A DNA stretch of 64,000 bases, from assembly GCA_011800155.1 (NCBI GenBank), contig CM022368.1, positions 1,674,001 through 1,738,000 of the forward strand, written 5' to 3'. Positions 49,212 to 60,800 of this stretch are shown here, one piece after another. The DNA is from Flammulina velutipes (lineage: Eukaryota; Basidiomycota; Agaricomycetes; Agaricales; Physalacriaceae). The translations under genes and the position numbers were made by a program. The notes beneath the pieces are model-generated. The model was not told the DNA's origin. It did no database searches and saw only the letters and a list, made by a program, of their open reading frames with translations. Position 1 is the stretch's first letter. Every line of letters starts with the position of its first letter.

Positions 49212-50250
49212 CTACTTGGACTGTGAATTGTCTAGTAATGCCTGGGCCACCACTGAATGTATTTCGGTGCAACGTTCTTGACACATCTCCATGGACTATC
49301 GAGTTATTAGAGCAGATACGGAGAGGCAGGGAATAAACCTACCTTGATAATATCGTCGGTCTGCATTCGCCCAGTCTGCCAAATGCTCGTTACAGTCTCT
49401 AGGGCAGGCATTGTCGCCAAAACTAACGTCCCATCCGCTCTCTGGGACTCCTCGAGTGTCGGATCGAGCCATATCTCATCGCCGACCAGAGCCTGAATAA
49501 ATAAACGTCAGAGAAATGTGTTATTTTTTGGAAGAGAAAAAAAAGGACATACAGCTGCACATGAAGTGACGAGACCGAATATTTCGATACCAGCGTCTGC
49601 TAGTGCCGTACTAGCGGCGACGGAGCCTGCAGCAACGCTCGCTTCCACTCCATCTGATTCAATTATAACTAGAAAAATGTCGATGGTGGATTTGGGAAGG
49701 AGCTCTAGGCGGACGGAAGACAGTAGCGCCTGGTGTATGGCGACTCCGATTGTACGGTCTTCGGCGTCCTGTGCGCCACATTAAGAAAAGCAGGAAGTCG
49801 CGACATGGTGGACTTACTCGTATTGGCGCTTTTCGTTTTTGTGAAGAGTACGGCGTATACTTGACTTCAACGTTCAGACGTCCGTTGTCGTTGTACGCCG
49901 TATTTTTTGACTGCCGTGGGCCATAGCTATGTGGAAGGTTGGTTTGTTGCAAACGAAGGTTATGAACTAGACTTGCACCGCACAGGCAATCTTGGTCTTT
50001 TCGGTCTCGACGTAGGCTGAGCCATTTGCTTGTGTTATGAGCCCTGGTTGAAGAACTACCGGGATATGTTGTTGTTGAGGCTGCAGTAGAGATAGATGTG
50101 CCTACATATGGGACGGATGTCTGTTGGCTTCCGACCTTGTCTAGTCTTTCCTACTGCCTTTGCAATTCTATCTTCATCGTCGTCGAATACAGGTGGGAAG
50201 CTATCTTCTGGTCCATTAATGCGCCGTCTGTCGAAGCCTGCTTGAGCCAT
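49212..50250 (-). CDS. mtr3: Mtr3/EXOSC6, RNase PH-type ring subunit of the RNA exosome
   Basis: Structural subunit of the nine-subunit exosome ring; catalytically inactive in eukaryotes. Start 50250 (MAQAGFDRRRINGPEDSFPP), then TRQGRKPTDIRPICM, the RNase PH fold segments NGSAYVETEKTKIAC, YGPRQSKNTAYNDNGRLNVE, RTIGVAIHQALLSSVRLELL, TIDIFLVIIESDGVEASVAA, TALADAGIEIFGLVTSCAA and LDPTLEESQRADGTLVLATM. The last exon must be read in the frame SMEMCQERCTEIHSVVAQAL (stop 49212), because this gives the closing helix of the family; the alternative frame to 49198 does not. Start codon lies 62 bp from the divergent nsrp1 start. Confidence 0.9.
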
Positions 50251-50312
50251 AGATGGTGGCTTACGCGAAGACGCGATTTTATCCAGGCTCCGGCCCGATA
50301 TCCGCTCTTTCC

Positions 50313-51525
50313 ATGAAACTCTCATTCTCGCTTGCGAAACCAAAGCAGACAGAGTCAACGCCGTCGCTCAAACGACCAGCAGCCTTTGCCTCACTTGACG
50401 ACGACGAGCCCGTCGACGCTGCGGCTACCTCGTCGCACAACAACACCGCGCCCAACAAGAAACTCATCGCACAAAATGTACTCACATCCAGAACGCTGAA
50501 GAGACGCTTGGAAGAGGAAAAGAAGGTCGACGAGACAGTCTTTGAGTATGATGAAGTATGGGATAAGATGCAGGCTGCAAAACAGAGGCAGAAGGAAGCG
50601 AAGGATGTTGACGCTCAACAGCGCAAGGTGAATCATGTTCTCTAATGATTCGCGGCAACGGCTGATACTCTGACAGCCAAAATACATCGGCAACCTGCTG
50701 GCTTCGGCGCAAACACGAAAGCTCGACCATCTGCGAGCGGAAGAGAAGATGATGCAACATGAACGCGAAATGGAAGGCGATGAATTCAAGGACAAGGAGG
50801 CGTTCGTCACGCAAGCCTACAAGGACCAGATGGAGGAGGTCAGACGGGCAGAAGAAGAGGAAAAGAGGCAGGAAGGTACGAATCTGTGCTATCCTTTCTA
50901 CCCAATTCATTCTTACTCTATCTCAGCACTGAAAAAGACAAACAGTGCATCTACTGGAATGGCCCATTTCTATCGCAAACTACTGGAAGAGTCGGAACAG
51001 AGCCACGAAGCTACCGTCGCCGCGACACAGAAGCCCATAATAGGACCTCAAGCCAACCTCACCATAGTCAAGCCTGCAGACTTTACACCCGTCTCCGACC
51101 TCGAACTCGCAAATCGTGCGCGCGCAGAGGGAAAGGATATTGAACTCAACGACGACAACCAGATTGTCGATAAGCGCGAGCTTTTGGCAGCGGGACTCAA
51201 TCTATCTGGCGTCAATACACGCAAACTCGGCAAGTCCTCCTCGCGACAGCACGATGCCAGCGAACCAGTTCAATCGCACCGGGCCGTTGGAACCGCTGCC
51301 AGTCGTCGCGAGATTATTCAGCGAAGGCAAAGGGAAATAGAGCAGCAGATGATGTCAGAAAAGGAACGCGTAGAACGAGAGGCAGAGAGGGCAGAGAAGG
51401 AGGCTCTTGCGCGGGTAGTGGCGAAACGAAATGATGATAGTTCAGTTGAATCAGCCCGTGAGCGGTATCTGGCGCGGAAACGGCAGAAATTGGAGAATTC
51501 TTCTACTAGCACAGGTGATTCATAG
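50313..51525 (+). CDS. nsrp1: NSRP1/CCDC55-like nuclear speckle splicing regulator
   Basis: Coiled-coil protein (DUF2040 family) that in animals sits in nuclear speckles and affects alternative splicing. Start 50313, MKLSFSLAKPKQTESTPSLK. Key family blocks: TVFEYDEVWDKMQAAKQRQK, then across an intron PKYIGNLLASAQTRKLDHLR, DEFKDKEAFVTQAYKDQMEE, and after another intron TGMAHFYRKLLEESEQSHEA. The C-terminal half is charged coiled coil (EIIQRRQREIEQQMMSEKER). Nearly all of it is predicted helical or disordered and very rich in Glu/Lys/Arg. Stop 51525, about 100 bp before the stop of the convergent kinase. Confidence 0.86.
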
Positions 51526-51629
51526 TGCAATGTTGCTATATTGGATACATTTACATATGATTGATCGTTGTATTATAGAGTGCTGTATATTAGTGCTATG
51601 ACTTCGTATAGGTCCGTAAAAGCTCAGAG

Positions 51630-52782
51630 CTATGGCACCTTGCGGCGGCGGCTGCCTGCAGCAGACTGCAACCTGTCAAAGTTCGCAAGGACAGTGTCTA
51701 GCGCGGGTCGTTCATTAGGATTCTCGTTGAGCATTGGTTTGATGATGTCGAGAAGCTCTGGTGAGCCGTACCCTGATAGCTATATCTTTGTGAGAGTCTG
51801 TCTTGAGAGGGTGGGCGAGATTTTGTTACCTTACAAACTCTAAGCATCAAGACAGCGAGTGCCCAAACATCGATTTTATGCAGATCATTCCACATACCAT
51901 TAGCGCACTCTGGAGGGATCTCCGTTCCTCTATAGTCATGCATAGGATCATCGAAGCGGCGACTTCTTTCGTAGTCAATGTAGGCGAAGCGGCCGTTGGA
52001 ATCTGTGAGGATGTTCTTGAGTGATATGTCCAGATGGGCTATGCGATGGTGATGCAGGAAGAGCACATGCTGGCGATAGATCAGCTGGCGGTTACAGCAA
52101 GCGCGGTAGGCAGTGAGCTGACCTCGATGCACTGTCTGAGCGCCGTCAAGAACGTCTCGAATGAGCACGAATGATCAGGGTGCATGCATTCGGATGACCA
52201 TTCCTCCATGATGATGAACGCGATCTGGTCTTGTTGGTCACGAAGGATATCGAGCACAGCTACATCTATGTTTGAGAACCCGGGATCATATGAAAGGAGA
52301 CGAGAAGAAACGCACGTATTGAATGATTCAACGGATGATCACGTATAGGCGGTGTGGACAGGAACTGTATAATCTCCAATTCACGACTTCGTAGATGGAC
52401 AGCTTTGATAACGACCTTGGCGCCATCCCGGATAGAGGTGCCTCGAAACAAGTTGTCGGGCTGATAGGAAAATAACGTCAGGCGATTTGGATCATGGGGA
52501 AAGTGACCGTTTTACCAGACCAGCGTCGGGACATAGATCGTCATCTGCGAGCTGGCGGCGACGTAGAGCTTGCGGGGGATCTACTCCCCAATCACGATAA
52601 CACTTTCTTACATCTCCTGCAGTGTCCAGTCTGAACCCTCTGGACTGGAGTGAAGTCCTGTATCTTGGCCAGTAGGGAGTGAGACGCATATTCCATTCTT
52701 CAGGCTCTTCTTCTTGTGAGGAACTGGTAGACGGTGGGGAGGGGGAATCTGCAGGCTTCAAGTTTCGGTAACGGGTAGACAT
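51630..52782 (-). CDS. Protein kinase-like protein (fungal-expanded type)
   Basis: Start 52782 (MSTRYRNLKPADSPSPPSTS). A disordered acidic N-terminus leads to a short region with WNMRLTPYWPRYRTS. The kinase fold begins at NLFRGTSIRDGAKVVIKAVH (beta-3 Lys present) and contains ELEIIQFLSTPP, the catalytic loop RIAHLDISLKNIL with the catalytic Asp and Asn, then FAYIDYERSRRFDD in place of DFG (the metal-binding Asp kept, FG replaced by YE), GTEIPPE for APE and HKIDVWALAVLMLRV. C-lobe ends NENPNERPALDTVL and RRRKVP. Key residues needed for transfer are present, so it may be active. Substrate unknown; this type of divergent kinase is amplified in mushrooms. Confidence 0.75.
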
Positions 52783-53170
52783 GGACACGGGGAGGACGCG
52801 TGTATAGTCGAGACTCTTATATGGATAGTAACAAAAAACATGCTAGGGGCCACGACAGCCGGGAAACAGATACCTGAAGCAGTAAGGCATAGTATCAGAA
52901 GCCACATAGCCGTCGTGTTTAGAGGAGATTGCTCCGATTCCACGCAGCAAGATGGACGGATATGGGTTTTATATCTCAGGTGTAAGAATGTTGGCCGTCC
53001 AGCCAAGAATAGTTTTGTTCGTAACTTCAAGATTAGCCTGGGATGTACGAGAGTCGCAAGGTACGTATACAGCAAACGCCAGGATGATGGTAGTGATCAG
53101 CGTCGAGAACAAGTCGTATTTTCCCATTTACGGCAAGAATTCTGCCACGTGCAGCTTGTCTCTCCCCGTC
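52783..53170 (+). promoter_or_regulatory. Divergent promoter region, kinase / RRM gene
   Basis: 388 bp. An in-frame ATG at 52952 would add about 73 residues to the RRM protein, but the added sequence has no domain and the family starts at the later Met, so I treat this as leader and promoter. TTTTATAT near 52969 could be a TATA-like element. Confidence 0.4.
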
Positions 53171-53795
53171 ATGGAAGAAGGCACGAAAGCAAAGAAAACG
53201 GTGTTTGTAGGCAACTTGGCGGAAGATGTCAATGAATCAATTATCTACGAACATTTCCAGACATTTGGTACGTTCACCATTTTAACAGCAACTCGCAGCT
53301 TACATTCTGTAGGAGATATCATAGAGGTGCAACTTCCACCGGCCAATACAAACCCACACCAGCCGCCTGGTTAGTTGTGTTATCTTATACAAATCGAGAC
53401 TAACGCTATCCCTTCAGATGGAAAACATAGAGGCTTCGCTTTCGTAACATACGCCTCGTTCGCCGACGCGGAGGATGCTATTGACAATATGGACATGAAC
53501 GAAATGAAGGGCAAGGTTCTCAAGGTCAACCTTGCTCGCCAGGTGAAGATGCCACTGCAACTAGGAGGCAACCGCGCTGGTGAGTTATGCACGCAATTGT
53601 CAGTGTATCTTATCAAATCCTTCAAAGTCTGGGAATCCGAGGAATGGTTGAAACAAAACGTCAAGCCATTAGCAGAGAGCGGTGGTATGTTTTCAAGTGC
53701 CTACTGTACTTGTAAAATATCTAACGTCGTATGTAGGTGCCCAAGGGCAACGGAACGAGACTCCAGCAGAAGACGAGGACGCAATGGAGGAGTGA
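53171..53795 (+). CDS. Single-RRM protein resembling the RRM of cyclophilin E (Cyp33/PPIE)
   Basis: RNA-binding protein of about 145 residues. Start 53171 (MEEGTKAKKTVFVGNLAEDV). RNP2 is VFVGNLA, and after two short introns RNP1 is KHRGFAFVTY. Next come DAEDAIDNMDMNEMKGKVLK and VNLARQVKMPLQLGGNRA, then two small exons (VWESEEWLKQNVKPLAESGG; NETPAEDEDAMEE). Sequence and spacing match the N-terminal RRM of nuclear cyclophilin E, but no PPIase domain follows within the 150 bp before the next stop codon. In animals that RRM binds MLL1 and spliceosomal RNA. It is either a genuine RRM-only fungal form or a truncated one; the intact acidic C-terminus favours the former. Confidence 0.8.
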
Positions 53796-53945
53796 AATCG
53801 ATATCCTACGGACAGAGTACGTTCAAAAGGTGTCCACTGATCAATAAACCGATCCAGTATCCGGACGTGAGTCTCTTGCACGCTTGCAAGCCGTGTAGAG
53901 AACTCTATAGGTGGTAGTGACGGTGGTGGTCGGTAGACGAGTATC

Positions 53946-54685
53946 TCAGAATCCTCTTGGGTTATCCGACTCCTCGAATTGAGCACGAGCACGTTTGATA
54001 TCTTCTTGCATGAAAATGAGCTCCTCCATACGAGCGAGCTTCTTGGCATCTGCCGGTCGAGAGAGGGCTTTGCGCAGATCTTCAACTGAAAGGCGCCCTT
54101 TGCGCGATGGACCACCAGCGGCGAGGCACTGAACAAGTCTGAGATTCGGGTCCATGAAAGAAAGCAATATACGCACAACGTCCGTTATGTATTCGATGAG
54201 GATCTCTTCCATGACATTCACTGTATCATTCGCCGGATTCCGATCGTCTCCAAAGCCGTACATGATGTTTTTGACTGCATCGTAAGGAGCTGTCCAGACG
54301 ATTAATTGTTCGACTCACGTTCTTTGGTGAAGAGCCCCTTCATATTCGACTGTCTCCTGCCGCCTCGTGCAGTCGATGTTGTCGTGCTTTCTCGCGCATA
54401 GCTCGTTGGAGTTGGCGTATACGTTTGGAAGGTCGCTTGTCGCTGCGGTGCAGGAGCAGGACTTGACGTAGCAGCTGGTCGAGGCTGGGCAGGTGCTGTA
54501 GCAGGTTGGGCCACTCTGGGAGCTGTCTGTGGCATGTACGGATGGTAGTACGGCCCCGCCCATGGATTATATCCCGTTGCTTGGTACGGATAATGAGCTT
54601 GGTATCCGCCATAGGGATACGTCGCAGTTGGTTGTGTCGTATTCGCGTAGTACGACATGGGTGTAGGAGAGTAAGGCTGTGACAT
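53946..54685 (-). CDS. taf13: TAF13, histone-fold subunit of TFIID, with Tyr/Pro/Gln-rich N-terminal extension
   Basis: Start 54685. The first exon encodes about 125 residues dominated by Tyr, Pro, Gln, Ala and Thr (YPYGGYQAHYPYQATGYNPW, MPQTAPRVAQPATAPAQPRP), then GLFTKE. Across a 45-nt intron follows the TAF13 histone fold: LKNIMYGFGDDRNPANDTVN, VMEEILIEYITDV, and across another intron CLAAGGPSRKGRLSVEDLRK, ALSRPADAKKLARMEELI. It pairs with TAF11 in the TBP-binding lobe of TFIID. The core is unmistakable. Yeast and animal TAF13 lack this prion-like extension; whether it is translated in full depends on the chosen ATG, and no later Met fits better. Confidence 0.88.
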
Positions 54686-54840
54686 CACTTGTCACATTGA
54701 AATTCGGTAGGCAAGTAGATTCGCAGGCGTAAGGGTCTAGAAAGAAATAGCGTACATGCCCATGGGCGCGAAAATCGTATTTATGCAGTATGTAGAATAA
54801 AGAGTTTTGATCTAAAGATCGTGTCTAGCGAATGTGGCGT

Positions 54841-57800
54841 TATTTCACATGTACGTATCCAATGAGTCCGACGATATAGCAGGAAAACTACGGTGCCCCG
54901 AAATAGCGAAGAAAGAGTATGTCAAGTCCATTGTCCGAAGGAGTCTTCCGTCTATTAGTCCACAGCGAGATAGAAAAGCGATGCATTTATGGTCGTGCTG
55001 TAGAGCACTGTGAGCCACTGCGTGAACAAGCATAGAGAAGAGAAACGCACATAATTGTTCTTTTCTGTAGAACCAGAAGTAGCCGATGACAATGATAAGC
55101 TGGCAGATTAGAGCTATCCAGAAGAGCGGTTGGCCCATAGGGCTGCCTGCAAGTCCTTCCGCTTCGAAATCCCATTTAGCAGCATCTGGGAACACGCTGC
55201 CTGGCCCGACACTGTTGGGTGCGGTAGCGCGCGCAACCATGACACAGACGGAACCGATGATTTGTGAAAATGCCAGCGTCGCACACACATGGAGTCGTGA
55301 CAACGTCTGGAGAAGGATCATGCCGAGACCCACACCTTGGATGGCGTCGAGGACACCGAGCCACAACCAAAGGGATAGGCCGAGATACGGACCGCCTGAA
55401 CCTGCCCAAGGTATGTACAACGCCAGAGAAGACGTTCCCCATAGCATTTGACACCACTTGGGTGCCCCGAGTCCAACAGCGAACACCGGCAACAACCATG
55501 TATGTGTTTTACTGAAGTGGGTCAGGATGGCGAGCATCAAGCCCCACAACACAATGAAGAATGCGATGATCATCAACAGGATTTGGTACGCGGGAATGGG
55601 AACATTCCACAGGAAGCCCCAGTTACGGCCGTAGGGCTGGAGAGAGGACATTAGCTAGGACATCAACAAGATGTAATGATAACTTACTCCACTCAACCAG
55701 TAGTCTCGGAGAATTTCAGAGAACAAGAACCAAACGACCAATTTGCGACGGAAGAGAGTTTTCAGGAAGTTGGGAACCTTTGGAGGTGTTTGACGGTAAT
55801 ATTCTACCATTGACGTTAGTTAGTGCTAGGATATGTCAATAGATAAAAGAGGCGTACCAGGTAGACCGTAGAGCATCAGGTATGCGAATACGAAACTCAT
55901 AATCGAAAGGGGCCACACAATGCAAACGATCCACCAGGGAGGCGTGTACTCATCGCTCTGTCCGCTTAGAGAGTGACCCCAATACCATAGAGCGGCGACC
56001 CAAATTTGCTGAGATCCCTGAACGATACAAGCCCTGGTAGTCCAAACTTCAGTGGCAGCACCCTACAGATAGTGTCGTCAATAAATGCAGCCGTCGCGGA
56101 AAGAAATTGTGAACATACCGCTTCTTCACCAAAGTTGAGACCGAAGAAGAGGAAGGCAGCCGCTGAAGCAACGGCATAGCACCATGTTGCAGCACTTGCT
56201 AATGCACGATGAGCAGGCTGGAATACATCCGACACAGAGGGCAGGCCAATGATGAGGAAAGCCAGGCCGAAGAAAACCCAAGGAGCAGAGAGACACCAGA
56301 CGGATGGCTTGTATCGGAACAGTGGGTACCAGACGGCCGACGCTGCGAGGAAAATGCCGCCCAAAACGTATAACTGTATGTCGTCCTGCCAGTTCCTGCC
56401 CGTCAGCAGAGTAATTTGGAAACTGGTGGCGCTGAGCATTTGTCCGAGTGCAATGACGATGGTGTAGAGGGGCCATCCCCAGACTTCGCGGCACATGGCG
56501 ATCTGGAGACCAGTCATAGGTACAATGTCGGGGGCTGATTCGCCTTGAAGCGGGCCACCCTCGTAATCGGGAGTGAACTGCGTGTTGGGCGCTGAACGAG
56601 ATGAGTGAAGGCAAACATCAAGGAGATAGCCGATAACTTACAGCCAGGACGAGAATAGATTGAAGGAGACGGTGTTCCCCATACAGAATCGCGCTGAGAC
56701 GATCTGATACTGGCTGCACTGTCGAGCTTGTCCTTGCGAACCTTACCGAAGAACGCCTCCTCACTCTTGACCAGGAACTTTTCGATAGATAAATCATGCT
56801 CCGAGTTCTTGGCGTTAAGTGATTGCAGTTTCTGAACGAATTCCGAAGCGACACCGCCATCCGAATCAGTGAACTAGACTTTGTTTTAGTTTTGTACAAG
56901 GCCAAGGGAAGGGCGAAGCTTACAGATGCGATAGCCTTGTTCAATGGAGAGTTCGATTTCTCGTCGACAATAGAAGAAATGGATTCCACAGAAGACACGC
57001 GAGAGTGTGCACCGAATGGCCGACTGGGTTGCAGGTTCCCGTCGGCGAATGGGTCGGGAGCATGCCGTTGGTCTCGTGCAATCGTGCGGTTGGCCCTCTC
57101 CAAGAAATCACCGTAGCCTTGTTGAGGAGTCTCAGGACCAGTGCTGCCGCGTGAATGAGCCGCGAAATAGTCGCCATTGGTGGGTGTTAAGGTATCTTGG
57201 CTCCATTGTCCAGGAGAACCAGGAGTATTGACACCGGGACTTTCGAGTACACTGTTACGATCCCATTCAGGTTGCAATGGTTGAGCCTGGTGGATAGGGT
57301 CCCAGTCATCATGTTCAGCCAAAGGTTGGGTGCTACCGCCATCACAATCCGATTCCCTCCATGCGTCTGCACCGGCAATGCCACGGCTCATGCCGATACT
57401 GCGTTTGTGGAAGTCTTCCATGCGTTGACGCCATTCCACTACAGGGAAACGTTGTACAGCAGAACGAGCGCGGAGTACAGCACGTTCTTCCTCGGTGGAC
57501 TTAAGCGCCATCTTGACCGTCTTCGTAAGTTGCGACAACATGTGAGCTGTTGAGCTAGACTCCACAGGGTACCACTGAAAACGAAGTCAAACGCTGAAAA
57601 TGAGCGATAGAGATAACGACATACCCAACCAGGCATCAAACCGAGACCACCAAGACGAGAGCCAACACCAAGAGCACCCTTTCTACCGAATTCGACAGCA
57701 ACCAGACCGAAAGGTTCATCACGGGAAGGGATGAGAGCGAAATCGGCACCACTGAACAAGTAGGGCGGCAACGCAGTAAACTCTGGTTTGGAGTAGACGC

Positions 57801-60800
57801 GATCTGGGTACATTTCCATGAGACGAGCGAGTTTTTCGGCAGCGAATCTCCCATATAAATCGATGACAGGTCCCACAGCGATGAGTTGGATGCTGGGGCG
57901 CTTCTCCAACCTGCGAACTGGTCAAAATGAGAACCAGAGGAGAGAGGAAATAACATACAGAGAGGGCATAACATCAGCGATGAGATCGACACCCTTTTGT
58001 TTTGACCAACGACCGACAAAGACGAAGAGATCAGACTCGGGATCCTGTTTGATACCAGCCCATTCTTGTGCTTGTCGCTTCTGTTCGGGACGGGCAGCTT
58101 CAGCGATTTCATCAACCTGAACATCTTTCGCCTTGGTCGGAGCCTCATCCAGAGCAGCGATGTCCGAGGGATCCGGATTCGGCAAGGAGTCGACATGCTT
58201 GAGAGTCCAAAGGGCGGGATAACGCGCCCAACTACGCTTTCCGTACTTGTCCGACACACCAGCGACACCAATACTCTTCTGGTGCACACTGATGAAGGAA
58301 GCCGCCGCGTGCAGCAGATTGAAGGTATTACCGAACTGGACGTACTTGGTGCAGTGTTCTTTGCTTATGTTGAACGCCGAGCAGACTTCCTTCATCTCTT
58401 CCTTCGTTCGCAGTGGCCACAATCCTTGGAACTCGGCATTGTGCAGCGACAAACACACAGGAAGGACTTTTGGGAGGAGGTAGATGGGGGCTAGAGCACC
58501 ATGATAATCGTTGATGTGGTAGATGTCAATCAATGGGTTGCGCTTGACGGTAACCGCGATAGCCTGGTTCCAAGTCGAATAGAAGATGGCAGAGCTGAGA
58601 TCATCCATACGAGCGGGATAGGGATCTGCTTTGGTCTGAGCACGGAAGACGGGACTGTCGAGAATAACGTAGGTGATGTTGTCAAGAACATGAGTTTCGA
58701 CCTCAATGAGGTAAGGTTCGCCAAAGATGATGACTTCGATGGGCTCAGCGGGATCTCCAGCAGGGTATTCCACATCCTTGACCTTGGGAATAACCCAGAT
58801 GAGATCGACATCAGTCATCGCTTTGCCCATCAAACTGGACATGACACCCAATCCACCAATTTTGACCTTGACCTTCCAGTCGATGATCTCGTACTCTAGA
58901 GTAGCGATGAGAACCTTGCGACGCTTGTTCTTGTCTTCTGGCCAGCCAATGATGTCCCCGTTGTGCTTGTGCCCGCCAAACATCTGAGAAGCAGCGGCTC
59001 CAGCGCCTTCTTTAAGGTCGGAGGTCGATTTGGTGAAGGCACCGAGGATAGGGAAGTAGCTGTTGCTGGATTTCGCCTTGACACCATACTGGTTATGCCT
59101 GATGCCGTAGAAGGACCACATGAAGATAAGGACGGCAAGAGTTCCGGTGATGATGGGAATGGCTAAGAGTAGCGCGTACATAGTGGCGCCAACCCAGGAC
59201 TGGCCACGGGGCTTCAGCCACCATCGCATCGTGCTGTCGTCGACAATAAGGGACCATGAAAGATGGGGCGTCGGGGGCGCCGACATGTTGACATAATTGG
59301 GCGCGGCTGTGTTGGGTGGCAATCGGTCGAGTATACCGTCGTTGTCGACATCGCCGTAGTAGTAGTCATCGAAACCCCAAACGTTCAACTGCACGTATGT
59401 CGGCCAGTTCGCCATGATTTCTAGTTCCCAAAAACCATCGTCGTTCTGTTCCATGAGAGATGTCAAGCCCTCGTCAAAGCCCCATGTGTTATAGGGGCCA
59501 CGAGCAAGAAGTTGAGGAACTCTACGACCTTTACCCGACCAGTTGACATCGGCGTGGACGACGTGACTCGTCGACGATGCTGCCGAACTCCAATCTGCAA
59601 AAAGAAATTAGAACACACTTCGACAAGGGAGGAAAATAGATTTACATTGCACCATGATGTGGTCGCCATCCCAGAACAAATCGTCCTCATCTGAACCACT
59701 GAAGACGCTAGCCTTGATTGTAGTTGTATCCTCCCATTCCGACCAAGTCGTCCAGTTCTGGCCAAAGTTCCATGAATATCTGAACCTCTCTGCGCCATAG
59801 GCCAAGTGAGTAAAGGTGTATCCATCGTCGGCCTTCTTGAAGGAACCAACAGTATCGTAGTCATACTCTGGCCAGACCATGACATTGCTGGCATTTCCTT
59901 TCCTAAGCAAGAGATGATCGATAGACTAAAGTAACTTGTCAGCAATAGAATGAAGAAATGAACCTCACGTACGTTGGTAGTATTACCACCAGCACTCGCA
60001 GGGTTGTCCACAGTAATCTTGAGAATCCCGTCGGGGAAGTTGGTCAAGGTTGCGGACCATGCCCAAGCGGACGCTGACCCCCCTTGAATATCGGAAGTAG
60101 CGCCCGTCACCGCTGCACAGTTGACATTGGAGATAGTAGGCGCATTGCCGTGACCAGAGGAATCCATCTCGAGAGTCAGGCTATTCGTAACACCGTCACA
60201 ATCCATAGGTACGTTGAATTCGAGAGAAATGTCGATATTGGTGGAGTTATTGTCGCCCTCTACGACTAGGAGTCGATGATCGTGGCCAGGAGAGAATTTG
60301 GTGATTGCAACAGGAGCCGCCACCCACTGTGCTTCTGGAACAAGCGCCTTGAAACCATACGCGTCCATAGTGACTCCACTCAGACAGCCAAACCATGGCG
60401 CCTGTCCATTATTGAAGTAAGAGGACAGCGAATCTTCAAGGGTGTAGGTTTCGAATGGCGCGAACAAGTTCCGCACGGTGGTACCGGATTGGAATGGCGA
60501 CGAAATCCACAGATCGCCAGAGCAATCGTATTCCCACGATTTGGTCTGGTTCTCGTTGGTATAGAGAAGCCAAACCTGATCGTTGAACGTCCCCGATAAG
60601 GTTTGTACGTTTTCGATGGCCGAACGCGACACAGACCAGAGGCCCATCTCGGTGAATGTGTGGTTGGAACCGGGTTTCTCGATGCGGTATGTCCAATTGC
60701 CTCGCTGGACGAGGTTGAATCCGTCTTGAAGCGCGCCATAAGTGGTCCGCAGGCTGTTGAAGTGTGTAAAAATTCGACGACTGCCAGTCGAGGGATCGAA

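Noticed and set aside
54841..55060. Apparent frame break at the ags1 3' end suggesting a disrupted gene
   Set aside because: Two plausible introns (43 and 80 nt) remove the break and give a hydrophobic C-terminus, so a mutation need not be assumed; junctions remain unproven.
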